Assembly: GCA_003222235.1 (NCBI GenBank)
Contig: QHVD01000023.1
Coordinates: 1 to 32,411, forward strand
Reading direction: 5' to 3'
Source of the DNA: Gemmatimonadota bacterium
GTDB lineage: Bacteria > Gemmatimonadota > Gemmatimonadetes > Gemmatimonadales > GWC2-71-9
DNA: 32,411 nt
Under the pieces are notes generated by a model. That model ran no database searches. It was not told the DNA's origin and worked only from the letters and a program-made list of their open reading frames with translations. Every line of letters begins with the position of its first letter. Within the stretch, counting starts at the first letter, position 1. The position numbers and the translations under genes are program-made. Positions 9,774 to 18,171 of this stretch are shown piece after piece.

Positions 9774-10531
9774 GCGCGCTGCATAGCAGGAGCGACGATC
9801 GCGGTGCCGGCGACCGGGTGAGCGAGCAGTTGCAGGTCGCCGATTCGCGCGGCGCGCGCGCCGGCCTCGAGCGCGCGCGCGCCGGCCCGGAGCTTCGCGG
9901 CCATGCCTTCGGTCGCGACGCCGCGCCCGACGAGCTCTTCGATCTCGTCCACGGCGATGGACGGCTGGACCGCCCCCCCGACCCGCACGCCCGGGACATC
10001 GGAGATGAAGAGCAGCTCCGACGCTTGCAGGGCCCCCGCCAGCGCAGCCGCGGCGTCGTCGGCATTCACGTTGTACGGCAGGCCGCCGTCCGGGCCCGGA
10101 GCCAGCGGGGCGATAACGGGGGTGAGCCCGGCGTCGAGGAGGCTCAGGATGAGCGGGACCCGCACGGCGGCGATCTCGCCCACGTGGCCCAGGCCGCCCG
10201 CCGCGGGACGCGCGGTCAGCAGGCCTCCGTCCACGCCGGCCAAGCCGATCGCGTCGATTCCCGCGCGACGGAGCGCCGCGACCACGAGCCGGTTGGAGGG
10301 CCCCGCCAGGACCATCTCCACGACCTCCGCCACCTCCGGCGGGGTGATCCGCCGGCCCTCGCGCTTCTCCACCCGGAGCCCGAGCCGCAGCGACAGGGCG
10401 CTCACCGCCTGCCCGCCGCCATGCACGACGACGACGGGCTCGACCACCTTGAGCGCCGCGGCGCAGGCCGCGAGCCACGCGGGCCGATCGAACTCGTTGC
10501 CGCCCAACTTTACGACGCGAACGGGGAGCAT
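9770..10531 (-). CDS. argB: Acetylglutamate kinase
   Basis: VVKLGGNEFD, VVVHGGGQAVSAL, PYNVNADDAAAALAGAL, LLFISDVPGV. Confidence 0.92.
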   Translation of the reverse strand: MLPVRVVKLGGNEFDRPAWLAACAAALKVVEPVVVVHGGGQAVSALSLRLGLRVEKREGRRITPPEVAEVVEMVLAGPSNRLVVAALRRAGIDAIGLAGVDGGLLTARPAAGGLGHVGEIAAVRVPLILSLLDAGLTPVIAPLAPGPDGGLPYNVNADDAAAALAGALQASELLFISDVPGVRVGGAVQPSIAVDEIEELVGRGVATEGMAAKLRAGARALEAGARAARIGDLQLLAHPVAGTAIVAPAMQRA

Positions 10532-10553
10532 CAGGCCGTGGTCTCGTCCTGAT

Positions 10554-11488
10554 TCAGCATGCGAGCCCCGCCGTCTCCGCCAGCCCGAACATCACGTTCA
10601 TGTTCTGGATCGCCTGGCCCGCGGCGCCTTTCACGAGGTTGTCGATCGCCGCGATCACGGTGAGCCGCGGCCGGCGCACGTTGGCGACGCACGCGACGCC
10701 GATCGCGACCCGGTTCCGGTACACGACGTCCCTGAGCGACGGCAGCGTACCGTGGGTAACGGAAACGCACGGCTCCCCGTCGTACGCCGCCTGGTAGATC
10801 TCCTCGGCCGCGCCGCGGTCGAGGACCCGGGTGAGCGGGACGTGGATGGTCTCGAGGATGCCGCGCTTTACGGGCAAGAGGTGCGGCGTGAAGACGAGGT
10901 CGCCGCTGAAGCCGCTCTCGCGGGCCAGCGCCGCGGTGAGCTCCGGAAAGTGGCGGTGCTCGTTCCCCACCGCGTACGCCCGGAAGTCCTCCGCCACCTC
11001 GCCGAACAGGAGCTCGCGCCTGGGGGTGCGGCCGGCGCCGGTGACGCCGGATGCGGCGTCGATCACGACCTCCCGCGACGCGTCGATCAGCCCCCGCCGT
11101 GCGAGGGGGATGAGGGCGAGGAGCGCGGCGGTCGGGTAGCAGCCGGGATTGGCCACGAGCTCGGCGGCCGCGACGCGCGGCCGCGCCACCTCGGTGAGCC
11201 CGTACACCGCCTCCGGCGACAGCCGAAAGTCGGCCGACAAATCGACCGCCCGCCTCCCCGCCGCCCGCGCCCGCTGGACGTAGCCGCCGGAAACACCGTG
11301 CGGCAGCGCGGAAAGCACGACCTCGACGCGGCTGAACGGCGCGTCGTCGGCTGTAATCAGTCGATGCCCTTCGACGACCTCGCCCGCCCCCGCTTCGGCC
11401 GTCGCAAAGACGACTGAGGCCCCCGGGTGGCCGGCGAGGAGCCGCAACACCCGAGGACGGCGACGGGGACGGGTGCATTAATATTCAC
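10554..11488 (-). CDS. argC: N-acetyl-gamma-glutamyl-phosphate reductase; reading frame broken near 11450
   Basis: Main ORF (LRLLAGHPGASVVFATAE...LVANPGCYPTAALLALIPLA...HRHFPEL) plus upstream VNINAPVPVAVLG in another frame; the expected GASGYTG nucleotide-binding motif between them is absent. Confidence 0.85.
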
Positions 11489-11507
11489 TGCGGCGGAAAA
11501 ATATGCA
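11474..11507 (-). promoter_or_regulatory. Candidate pair of ARG boxes (ArgR operator) at the argC start
   Basis: Minus strand TGCATATTTTTCCG (11507-11494) and TGAATATTAATGCA (11487-11474), start-to-start 20 bp; AT-rich island in a GC-rich context; resembles the ARG-box core TGAATAwwwATTCA. Confidence 0.5.
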
Positions 11508-11550
11508 GGCGCTGCGCGGGGGGCAAGAGGTGGCGAGGGACGGCCCCGGG

Positions 11551-12615
11551 TCAGTCCACCCGCTCGAGCCGCGGGTTGGGGTGGTACGCCCGTCCCACCT
11601 TGCCGCACGGCTTGCCCTCCACCCGCACGACGTCGGCGGTGAAGTCGAACCGCCCCTGGAAGAGGCTCGACCCCACGCCGTAGGCGTCCACGGGGACGCC
11701 TTGCTCCTCGAACTGACGGATCTTCTCCACGGTGAAGCCCCCCGAGACGACGATCTTGACGTGCTGGAACCCCTCGCGGTCGAGCGCCTCGCGCACATTG
11801 CACACGAGGCGGGGGTTCACGCCGGTGGGCTTGAACGTGCCCATCAGGGGAATCACGGACGTGTCCACGAGCGTCTCGGCCGTGTCGATCCGGACGCCGT
11901 AGAGCCGCTCTCCCAGGGCTCGGGCGACCTTGAGGGACGTGCCGACGCAGTCGTTCTCGAAGTCCACCAGCGTGATGAGGCGGATGCTCTCCGACATGAG
12001 CTCGGCGAACTTGCGCGAGGCGAGGACCGTGTCACCGCGATACGCCGCGATCAGCGCGTGCGGGACCGTGCCGATTCCCTCCGAGCCCCACCAGGACGCC
12101 TGGGCGTCGGTCGAGACGCCGATGGCGCCCGCGATGTGCGCGGCGTAGCCGTCGCCCGTCTGGACCAGCCAGTGGTCGTGGCGGGCGGGAAAGAACATGA
12201 CCTGCTTGGGCTGCGCCGCTTCCACCACGCGCCGGGTGTTGGTGCCGACCCGGGTGCGCCGCGCCAGCACGCCGAGGTAGAGCGTCTCCAGCACCGCGAA
12301 CGCGTCGTAGGGCCCCTCGATGAGCAGCACGGTCTCCCACGGTGCGATCTCGTCGCCGTCGTACAGCGCCCACACCTGAAGCTCCTCCCAGGTCTGGCTG
12401 CAGAGTTTCAGTATGGCGATCGCCTCGTCGATCCCGCCGAGGAATGCGTGCGCCTTGCCGAACACCTGCATGGTGACGCAAGGGCGGTGCCGGTCTTGGA
12501 CGAGTATCTCGCGGGCGCGCACGAAATACTTATCGGAATAGTAGCCCTCCCGCATCCTGTCCACCGGCAAGTGGAAAATGGAGGGGTGCAGGCGTTGTCT
12601 CCGCGGCATCGTCAC
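11551..12615 (-). CDS. pncB: Nicotinate phosphoribosyltransferase family protein
   Basis: HLPVDRMREGYYSDKYFVRAREIL, WALYDGDEIAPWETVLLIEGPY, IVVSGGFTVEKIRQFEEQGVPVDAYGVGSSLF. Confidence 0.85.
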   Translation of the reverse strand: MTMPRRQRLHPSIFHLPVDRMREGYYSDKYFVRAREILVQDRHRPCVTMQVFGKAHAFLGGIDEAIAILKLCSQTWEELQVWALYDGDEIAPWETVLLIEGPYDAFAVLETLYLGVLARRTRVGTNTRRVVEAAQPKQVMFFPARHDHWLVQTGDGYAAHIAGAIGVSTDAQASWWGSEGIGTVPHALIAAYRGDTVLASRKFAELMSESIRLITLVDFENDCVGTSLKVARALGERLYGVRIDTAETLVDTSVIPLMGTFKPTGVNPRLVCNVREALDREGFQHVKIVVSGGFTVEKIRQFEEQGVPVDAYGVGSSLFQGRFDFTADVVRVEGKPCGKVGRAYHPNPRLERVD

Positions 12616-12627
12616 AAGATACCCGAG

Positions 12628-13560
12628 TCAGCGGGCGGGGGGCCACGCGAACGTGGCGAGGAGCGTGTCGCCGCCGGTGAGGGCGAGCTGACGCGCTACG
12701 TTGTCGAGCCGCCCGCAGCGGATGCGTGCCGGCTCCGTCGAGCCGGGGACGACGACGCGCAGGCAGACGGCGTCCGCGTCGACGGCGAGGGCGCTGTCGC
12801 GCCCGGTGCGGGGCGGGTCAGGCCGCTCGAGCCTGACGTCGAGCTCGGACGTCTCGCCGCCCAGGGCGAACCTGACCCGGCGACCGGGGGTTTCGGGGAC
12901 CAGGTCGATCGCCCGTTGGCTGCTCGCGGTGTCGCCGCGCACGAGCGCCAGGCGGACCAGCACGCGCCGCGGTGGGACGACCGCCCGGGCATCGAACGTG
13001 AGGGCGCCGTCCGCGACCGTCACCCCCTCGCTAGGGCGCGTTTCGCCGGCGGCGAACTCCCGGCCGACCGTGATCTCTACCCACAGCGCACGCTCCCGCT
13101 GCAGGCGGCCGGCGGTGGCCGGGGTTGAGGGCGGGGGCGGGGGCGGGCCAAAGGGGTATAGCCGCGCCGTCCCACCCCACGCCACGCGCGTCCAACGCCG
13201 GTAACTGTCCTCCTCCCAGAGCGGCAGCCCGCGGCGCGAGCGGCCTGCCTGGCGCCGACTCAAGAACACGCCCGCCAGATTCACGGTGTCGGGCTCGGGG
13301 AGGATGCCGAGCAACCCCTCCAGCTCGGCCGTTTCCGTGCGAAGCGACAATCGCAGGGCCGTCTCAGGCGGGCCGCTCACGACGCCCGTCGCGAGGCGCT
13401 GCGTATCGCCGTCGAACCGCTCGACCACGTGCAGGAGGTACCTCACCCGATAGCCCGCGCCCTGGTGAGCGAGCGGAGGGCCGGGGCGGTTGGAAACGCC
13501 GGGAGGGCTGGCGGCGACGAGCGCCGCGGCCACCAGGCTACTGCGCCACGAAGCTGGCAC
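12628..13560 (-). CDS. Hypothetical secreted protein with Pro-rich segment
   Basis: Signal-peptide-like N-terminus MPASWRSSLVAAALVAASPPG; co-directional with the zf-HC2 gene and overlapping it. Confidence 0.6.
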   Translation of the reverse strand: MPASWRSSLVAAALVAASPPGVSNRPGPPLAHQGAGYRVRYLLHVVERFDGDTQRLATGVVSGPPETALRLSLRTETAELEGLLGILPEPDTVNLAGVFLSRRQAGRSRRGLPLWEEDSYRRWTRVAWGGTARLYPFGPPPPPPSTPATAGRLQRERALWVEITVGREFAAGETRPSEGVTVADGALTFDARAVVPPRRVLVRLALVRGDTASSQRAIDLVPETPGRRVRFALGGETSELDVRLERPDPPRTGRDSALAVDADAVCLRVVVPGSTEPARIRCGRLDNVARQLALTGGDTLLATFAWPPAR

Positions 13561-13873
13561 GCGTGGCCTCCAGCGGTTCGGGGCTCGGCCCGGCCCAGCG
13601 CCGGTGGCCGAGCCAGCCCGCTGCAGTCCCGACCACGAGGCTGATCGCCATCCACAGTGCCAGCGTACGCCCGCGCATCGGGTGCCTCGGCACGGTCCGA
13701 GCGTGCGGCTCTCCCGCTGAGCGCGCGAACGCGACCCGCATCTCGAGGTGGTTCACCCGGGCTTCGGCGCAGTGCCGGCAACCGACCAGGTGACGCGCCA
13801 GCGCGGCGCGCTCGGTGAGGCTCAGCTCGTCATCCAGCTCCAGATCGATTTGTCGCACCCAGTCGTCGTGCAT
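13538..13873 (-). CDS. Zinc-finger (zf-HC2) anti-sigma-factor-like membrane protein
   Basis: MHDDWVRQIDLELDDELSLTERAALARHLVGCRHCAEA (HxxxCxxC) followed by one TM helix LALWMAISLVVGTAAGWLG. Confidence 0.75.
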   Translation of the reverse strand: MHDDWVRQIDLELDDELSLTERAALARHLVGCRHCAEARVNHLEMRVAFARSAGEPHARTVPRHPMRGRTLALWMAISLVVGTAAGWLGHRRWAGPSPEPLEATRASFVAQ

Positions 13874-14601
13874 CACGGCAACTCCTCCCGCACGCGATAC
13901 CGCAGCGCCCGGCGCTGCATCCAGCGCACCGCCAGCGCGTCGGCGAGGGACCGGAACACCCGGTTCCACATGCCGTACTTGGTCAGGCCCAAGCGCCTCG
14001 GCCGATGCCGCACGGGCACTTCCGCCACGGTGCCGCCATGCAGCTTGATCAACGTAGGCAGGAAACGGTGCATGCCGTTGAACAGCGGCAGCGCGCGTAG
14101 GGCGTCGGCACGAAACGCCTTGAGCGAGCAGCCCGTGTCACGGATCGTCTCGCCGTTCAGCCGGTTCCGCACGGCGTTGGCGACGCGACTCTGCAGCCGC
14201 TTCCAGCCGCCGTCCTGCCGGTTCACGCGATAGCCCACGACAGCCGTCGCGCCGCTCCGCTCCAGCTCGGCGAGAAGTGCCGGGATGTCTGCGGGGTCGT
14301 TCTGCAGGTCGGCGTCGAGGGTGACGATCGTGCGCCCGCACGCCGCCCGGAACCCCGCCGCGAACGCGGCCGACTGCCCCGCGCGCGCGGCGAGCGCGAC
14401 GATATGGAGCTCGGGATGGTCCCGCCTCAGCTCCTTGAGCGCGTCGAGCGAGCCGTCGGTCGAGCCGTCGTCCACCGCGACGATCTCATAGTCCGACCCG
14501 ATCCGCCCCAGGGCCCGGCCGATCTCCTCGATCAGGAGCGGCAGGTTATCGCGCTCGTTGTACAGCGGCACCACGAGCGAGAGGTCAACCGGGCCGGACA
14601 T
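13873..14601 (-). CDS. Family 2 glycosyltransferase (DPM1/polyprenyl-phosphate type)
   Basis: LSLVVPLYNERDNLPLLIEEIGRAL, IVAVDDGSTDGSLDAL, TLDADLQNDPADIPALL. Confidence 0.92.
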   Translation of the reverse strand: MSGPVDLSLVVPLYNERDNLPLLIEEIGRALGRIGSDYEIVAVDDGSTDGSLDALKELRRDHPELHIVALAARAGQSAAFAAGFRAACGRTIVTLDADLQNDPADIPALLAELERSGATAVVGYRVNRQDGGWKRLQSRVANAVRNRLNGETIRDTGCSLKAFRADALRALPLFNGMHRFLPTLIKLHGGTVAEVPVRHRPRRLGLTKYGMWNRVFRSLADALAVRWMQRRALRYRVREELP

Positions 14602-15082
14602 ACTTCAGCTCGGGCGCGTCCGGGTACTCGCTCGCGAGTCGGGCGAGGAGGGCGTCCGCCTTGGCAGGGTCGTGCTGGCTGGTGCGGTAGATCTCGGCGA
14701 GGCGGATGCCCGCCATGAGGGCGCGGTGCCGGGGCGGGGGCGGGTCCGCTGCGAGCAGCCGCTCCAGGGCGGCGACCTCAGCTTCGATGGACAGGCCCGT
14801 CGCCGGCATGCTCTCCCCGGTGAGCGCGCCGCCAAGGAAGCGGCCCAGCGGCGTCACGAGCACGTCGAACAGCGAGGTGAAAAAGCCGAAGGCGCCCCAC
14901 AGCGCCAAACCTAAGGCGACGAGCCCCCACTGGACGCGTCCCGTGGCGAGGAACGCGACGACGAGAAACACCGCCACCACCCCGGCGGCGACGCCGAGGA
15001 TCCCGCGGACTACCGTGCGCGGGCTCGGCGGATCCTGGTAGCTCACGGTCGGAAGCGTATCGCGGCCCCTCCGGCTGAGCAA
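14585..15082 (-). CDS. Hypothetical membrane protein with TPR-like C-terminus (start uncertain; GTG at 15046 possible)
   Basis: Two hydrophobic helices (VVRGILGVAAGVVAVFLVVAFLA, WGLVALGLALWGAFGFFTSLF); overlaps the glycosyltransferase start. Confidence 0.6.
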   Translation of the reverse strand: MLSRRGRDTLPTVSYQDPPSPRTVVRGILGVAAGVVAVFLVVAFLATGRVQWGLVALGLALWGAFGFFTSLFDVLVTPLGRFLGGALTGESMPATGLSIEAEVAALERLLAADPPPPRHRALMAGIRLAEIYRTSQHDPAKADALLARLASEYPDAPELKYVRPG

Positions 15083-15111
15083 GTTGACAGCCGCTGCGGC
15101 AGCGCGTAAAC

Positions 15112-15219
15112 CTAGTGCCGTTCCAACTTTTCGGGACTAATCGCAGAACCGGGATAGCCGTGACCAAAGAGCTCATTCGGCGAAGGGGAACTAGGCGCGA
15201 AAAGTTGGAACGGCACTAG
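15112..15219. mobile_element. MITE-like element, 108 bp, perfect 22-bp terminal inverted repeats CTAGTGCCGTTCCAACTTTTCG ... CGAAAAGTTGGAACGGCACTAG
   Basis: Direct reading: 15112-15133 is the exact reverse complement of 15198-15219; intergenic between divergent genes; no coding potential. Confidence 0.8.
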
Positions 15220-15248
15220 CGCTGCATCTCTCAACACGGAGCCCAGCT

Positions 15249-16310
15249 GTGTCCGAGGTCCTGTCACGTCGCGAGTTCCTCGCCTCCACCGCCGTCGGCC
15301 TCGCCGCCACGACCGCCCTGGAGATACCCCACCCCATGCGGCCACCGCGCCCGCTGCCGCCCCAAAGCCGCTGGGCGGCGAAGCCCGTCGTCGTCTCGAG
15401 CGCGAACGGGTTGCGCGCGGTGCAGAAGGCCTTCGACATGCTGATGCAGGGCGCCGACACCCTGGATGCGGCCATCGAGGGCGTGAAGATCCAGGAGCTC
15501 GACCCCAACGACGACTCGGTCGGCTACGGCGGGCTGCCCAACGCCGACGGCGTGGTGCAGCTCGACGCCTCCTGCATGCATGGGCCCACGAAACGCGCCG
15601 GCGCGGTGGGTGCCCTGGAGGGGATCAAGACGCCCTCCGAGGTGGCGAAGCTCGTCCTCAAGTACACGAACCACATCTTCCTCGTGGGCGAGGGCGCCAA
15701 GCGGTTCGCGCTGCAGTACTGCTTCAAGGAGGAAGACCTGCTGACCGAGCACGCTCGGGAGGTGTGGCTGCACTGGCGCGCCAATCTCAATCCCGACGAC
15801 GATTACCTGGACGTGCCCGAAGCCGAGCACATGGCAGTCCGGCCGACGGGGACCATCAACTGTGACTGCGTCACGCCCGCGGGCGACGTGTCCTCGGTCA
15901 CGACCACGAGCGGACTGGCCTTCAAGGTCCCCGGGCGGGTCGGGGACAGCCCCATCGTCGGCGCCGGCCAGTACACCGACAACGACATCGGCGCGGCCGG
16001 CTCCACGGGGCGCGGCGAGTCGAACATCAAAGTGTGCGGAGGCTTCCTCACCGTGGAGCACATGCGTCGCGGCATGAAGCCGGCGGATGCCTGCCTCGAG
16101 ACGTTAAAGCGCGTGGTGAAGCTGAGCGAGGCGCGCCTGCTCGACGAGCGCGGCCGGCCGAGGTTCGACCTCAAGTTCTACGCCGTGAACAAGCGGGGCG
16201 AGTTCGGCGCCGCGTCGCTCTTCCCCGGACGGTTCGCCGTGCACGACGGCACCGAGGCGAAGCTCATGGACGCGGCGTACCTGTACGAGCGGCCCGCTGC
16301 ATCCCGGTAG
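15249..16310 (+). CDS. N4-(beta-N-acetylglucosaminyl)-L-asparaginase-like Ntn hydrolase with Tat-type signal
   Basis: SRREFLASTAVGLAATTAL (twin-Arg); DTLDAAIEGVKIQELDPNDDSVGYGGLPNADGVVQLDA; probable nucleophile Thr in PTGTINCDCVTPAGDVSSVTTTSG. Confidence 0.85.
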   Translation: MSEVLSRREFLASTAVGLAATTALEIPHPMRPPRPLPPQSRWAAKPVVVSSANGLRAVQKAFDMLMQGADTLDAAIEGVKIQELDPNDDSVGYGGLPNADGVVQLDASCMHGPTKRAGAVGALEGIKTPSEVAKLVLKYTNHIFLVGEGAKRFALQYCFKEEDLLTEHAREVWLHWRANLNPDDDYLDVPEAEHMAVRPTGTINCDCVTPAGDVSSVTTTSGLAFKVPGRVGDSPIVGAGQYTDNDIGAAGSTGRGESNIKVCGGFLTVEHMRRGMKPADACLETLKRVVKLSEARLLDERGRPRFDLKFYAVNKRGEFGAASLFPGRFAVHDGTEAKLMDAAYLYERPAASR

Positions 16311-17437
16311 GGCGGCCGCCGCGCTCGTCGGGACGCTCGCCCTGGACCCGGCGATTCCCACACCCCTCGCGGCGCAGCGCTATTGGCGCGAGAACCTGTA
16401 CCCGTACGCGTACTACAGCACCATAGACGGGCTCTGGGGCGCGTTCCATTACGGGCGCTACAGCCCCCTCGATGCCGTCGAGCGCCCTGAGCCGGATCTG
16501 GCGTCTGCGAGCTTCGACGCGGGCGCGAGCACGCAGGGGAGCTATGCCGTTGCCGTGGATGCGCAGGCGCCGGCCTGGTGGGAGGGCTGGCGTGCCCGGC
16601 TCACGCTCACCACGGCTCGGTCCAACCGCATGGGCTACTACGGGCTCGGGAACGACACGCAGTACGCGGTCGACAGCCTGACGACGGCCGGGGGTCAGCC
16701 GCACATCCACGGCTGCGCGCGCCACCGTGCAACACCGGGTCTTCGGGCCCGTGCGCGTCCTGCTCGGCGCCGCCCTGACGCGCAGCAGCTTCCGAGCGCT
16801 GCCGGGGCCGAGCGTGTTCCGGGAGGATCTCGCGTCCGGGACCGTAGATCCGCGGACCGTCCCGTTCACCGACAAGGTGATCCGCGCCGGCGTCGTCGTC
16901 GACACGCGGGACAACGAGATCGATCCGCACCGGGGGCTGTTGCTGGAGGCGCTGCTCGCGAGCGGCACCGGCTACACGCGCACGACCGCGGGCGCCGCCG
17001 TCGAGCTGCATCCATTCGAGCCGCTGGTGCTGGCGGGTCGCGTCGCGGGAGAAGCCATGGGCGGGAGTCCTCCGCTTGCCGCCCAACAGGAAATGGAATC
17101 GAGCGAGCTGCCCTTCCTCGCGGTCGGCGGCTACCGCTCGCTGCGGGGGTATCACGACGGGCGGTTCGTGGGGCACGGGAAGCTCGTGGGCGGGCTCGAG
17201 GCACGCTATGCGGTGCTCTGGGTTCCGAGCCTGATCGAGCTGAGGCTGGTGGCGTTCTACGATGCGGGCCGCGTCTTCGGGCCCGGTGAAGCGGCACGGC
17301 TCACCACGCGGGGGCTGCACGGGAGCGGTGGCGGGGAGGTCGCGGTCCGGTTGCTGCGCAACTCGCTGCTGGTGGTCGGCTACGGCCGCGGCAGCGAAGG
17401 TGGGCAGCTCCTGTTCGGGACGACTTGGAGTTACTGA
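16297..17437 (+). pseudogene. BamA/Omp85-like outer-membrane beta-barrel protein, frameshifted near 16690-16700 and lacking a canonical start codon
   Basis: Frame 1: AAAALVGTLALDPAIPTPLAAQRYWRENLYPYAYYSTIDGLWGAFHYGRYS...GLGNDTQYAVDSLTTAG; frame 2: VSRTSTAARATVQHRVFGPVRVLLGAALT...VRAGVVVDTRDNEIDPHRGLLLEALL...VGGYRSLRGYHDGRFVG...FYDAGRVFGPGE. 5' boundary approximate. Confidence 0.7.
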
Positions 17438-17444
17438 ACTGAAA

Positions 17445-17503
17445 GGTGTTAGGTGCTGGGTGCTGGGTGTTAGGCTAACACCTAACACCTAGCACCCGAC
17501 GCC
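17445..17503. repeat. Head-to-head heptamer array: GGTGTTA GGTGCTG GGTGCTG GGTGTTA - GGC - TAACACC TAACACC TAGCACC CGACGCC
   Basis: Direct reading: 4 units, 3-nt centre, 4 inverted units; ends 6 nt before the TetR ATG. Confidence 0.9.
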
Positions 17504-17509
17504 TCTCCC

Positions 17510-18130
17510 ATGAGCCAAGCCGACCTCACCCGCCAGCGACTGGTCCGCGCCGCACTCGAGCTGTTCACCGCGCAGGGCTACCACGTAACCACCACGCCGC
17601 TCATCGCGAAGAAGGCGGGCGTCGCGGAAGGGACCATCTACCGCCACTTCGCCTCGAAGCAACACCTGCTCAACGAGCTGTATCGGGCGGCGGCCCGCTG
17701 GGGGCGGCGGCTCGTGAAGGAGGCTGACGCCTTGAACGTGGGGCCGCGGGAGAAGCTCGCGGAGCTCGGCCGCAGTCTCGTCGCCGGGGCGAGCCGCGAG
17801 CCGGCAGTGGCCCGGCTGTTCCTCATTCAGCGTCACGGCGACCTGCTGGACGACGAGAGCAGGAAGCTGGCGCGGGACTTCAGCCTCGACCTCGAGGCCC
17901 TGGTCGCCCAGGCGAAGGCGGAGGGGTCCGTGAAGCCGGGAGCCGCCGACATCTGGGCTGCCGTCTGGCTCAGCGTCGTGACGCTCGCGATCGATCGCGT
18001 CTCAGCCAGAGACTGGCCGCAGACGCACGCAGGCGTGAAGCTGGCGTTCGCCGGGGCGTGGGATGCGATTGCCGCCCCGCCCCCCGCAGCCCCGAGCGGT
18101 CAGGCGGACGGTGGGTCGGGCGGACAGTAG
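17510..18130 (+). CDS. TetR/AcrR-family transcriptional regulator
   Basis: RLVRAALELFTAQGYHVTTTPLIAKKAGVAEGTIYRHFASKQHLLNELY; C-terminus and stop lie in the octamer array. Confidence 0.92.
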   Translation: MSQADLTRQRLVRAALELFTAQGYHVTTTPLIAKKAGVAEGTIYRHFASKQHLLNELYRAAARWGRRLVKEADALNVGPREKLAELGRSLVAGASREPAVARLFLIQRHGDLLDDESRKLARDFSLDLEALVAQAKAEGSVKPGAADIWAAVWLSVVTLAIDRVSARDWPQTHAGVKLAFAGAWDAIAAPPPAAPSGQADGGSGGQ

Positions 18131-18171
18131 GCCGCCGTCACAGTCCGCCCGACCGCCGGTCCGCCCGACCG
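18097..18171. repeat. Head-to-head octamer array A: CGGTCAGG CGGACGGT GGGTCGGG CGGACAGT - 11 nt - ACAGTCCG CCCGACCG CCGGTCCG CCCGACCG
   Basis: Direct reading; spans the convergent overlap of the TetR and metallophosphoesterase 3' ends. Confidence 0.85.

Noticed and set aside
9843-9886. Alternating (GC)n stretches GGCGCGCGCGCC / GCGCGCGCGCGCC in argB, possible Z-DNA
   Set aside because: Explained by Ala/Arg-rich coding (ARALEAGARAAR) with GC-biased codons; no repeat architecture like the arrays.
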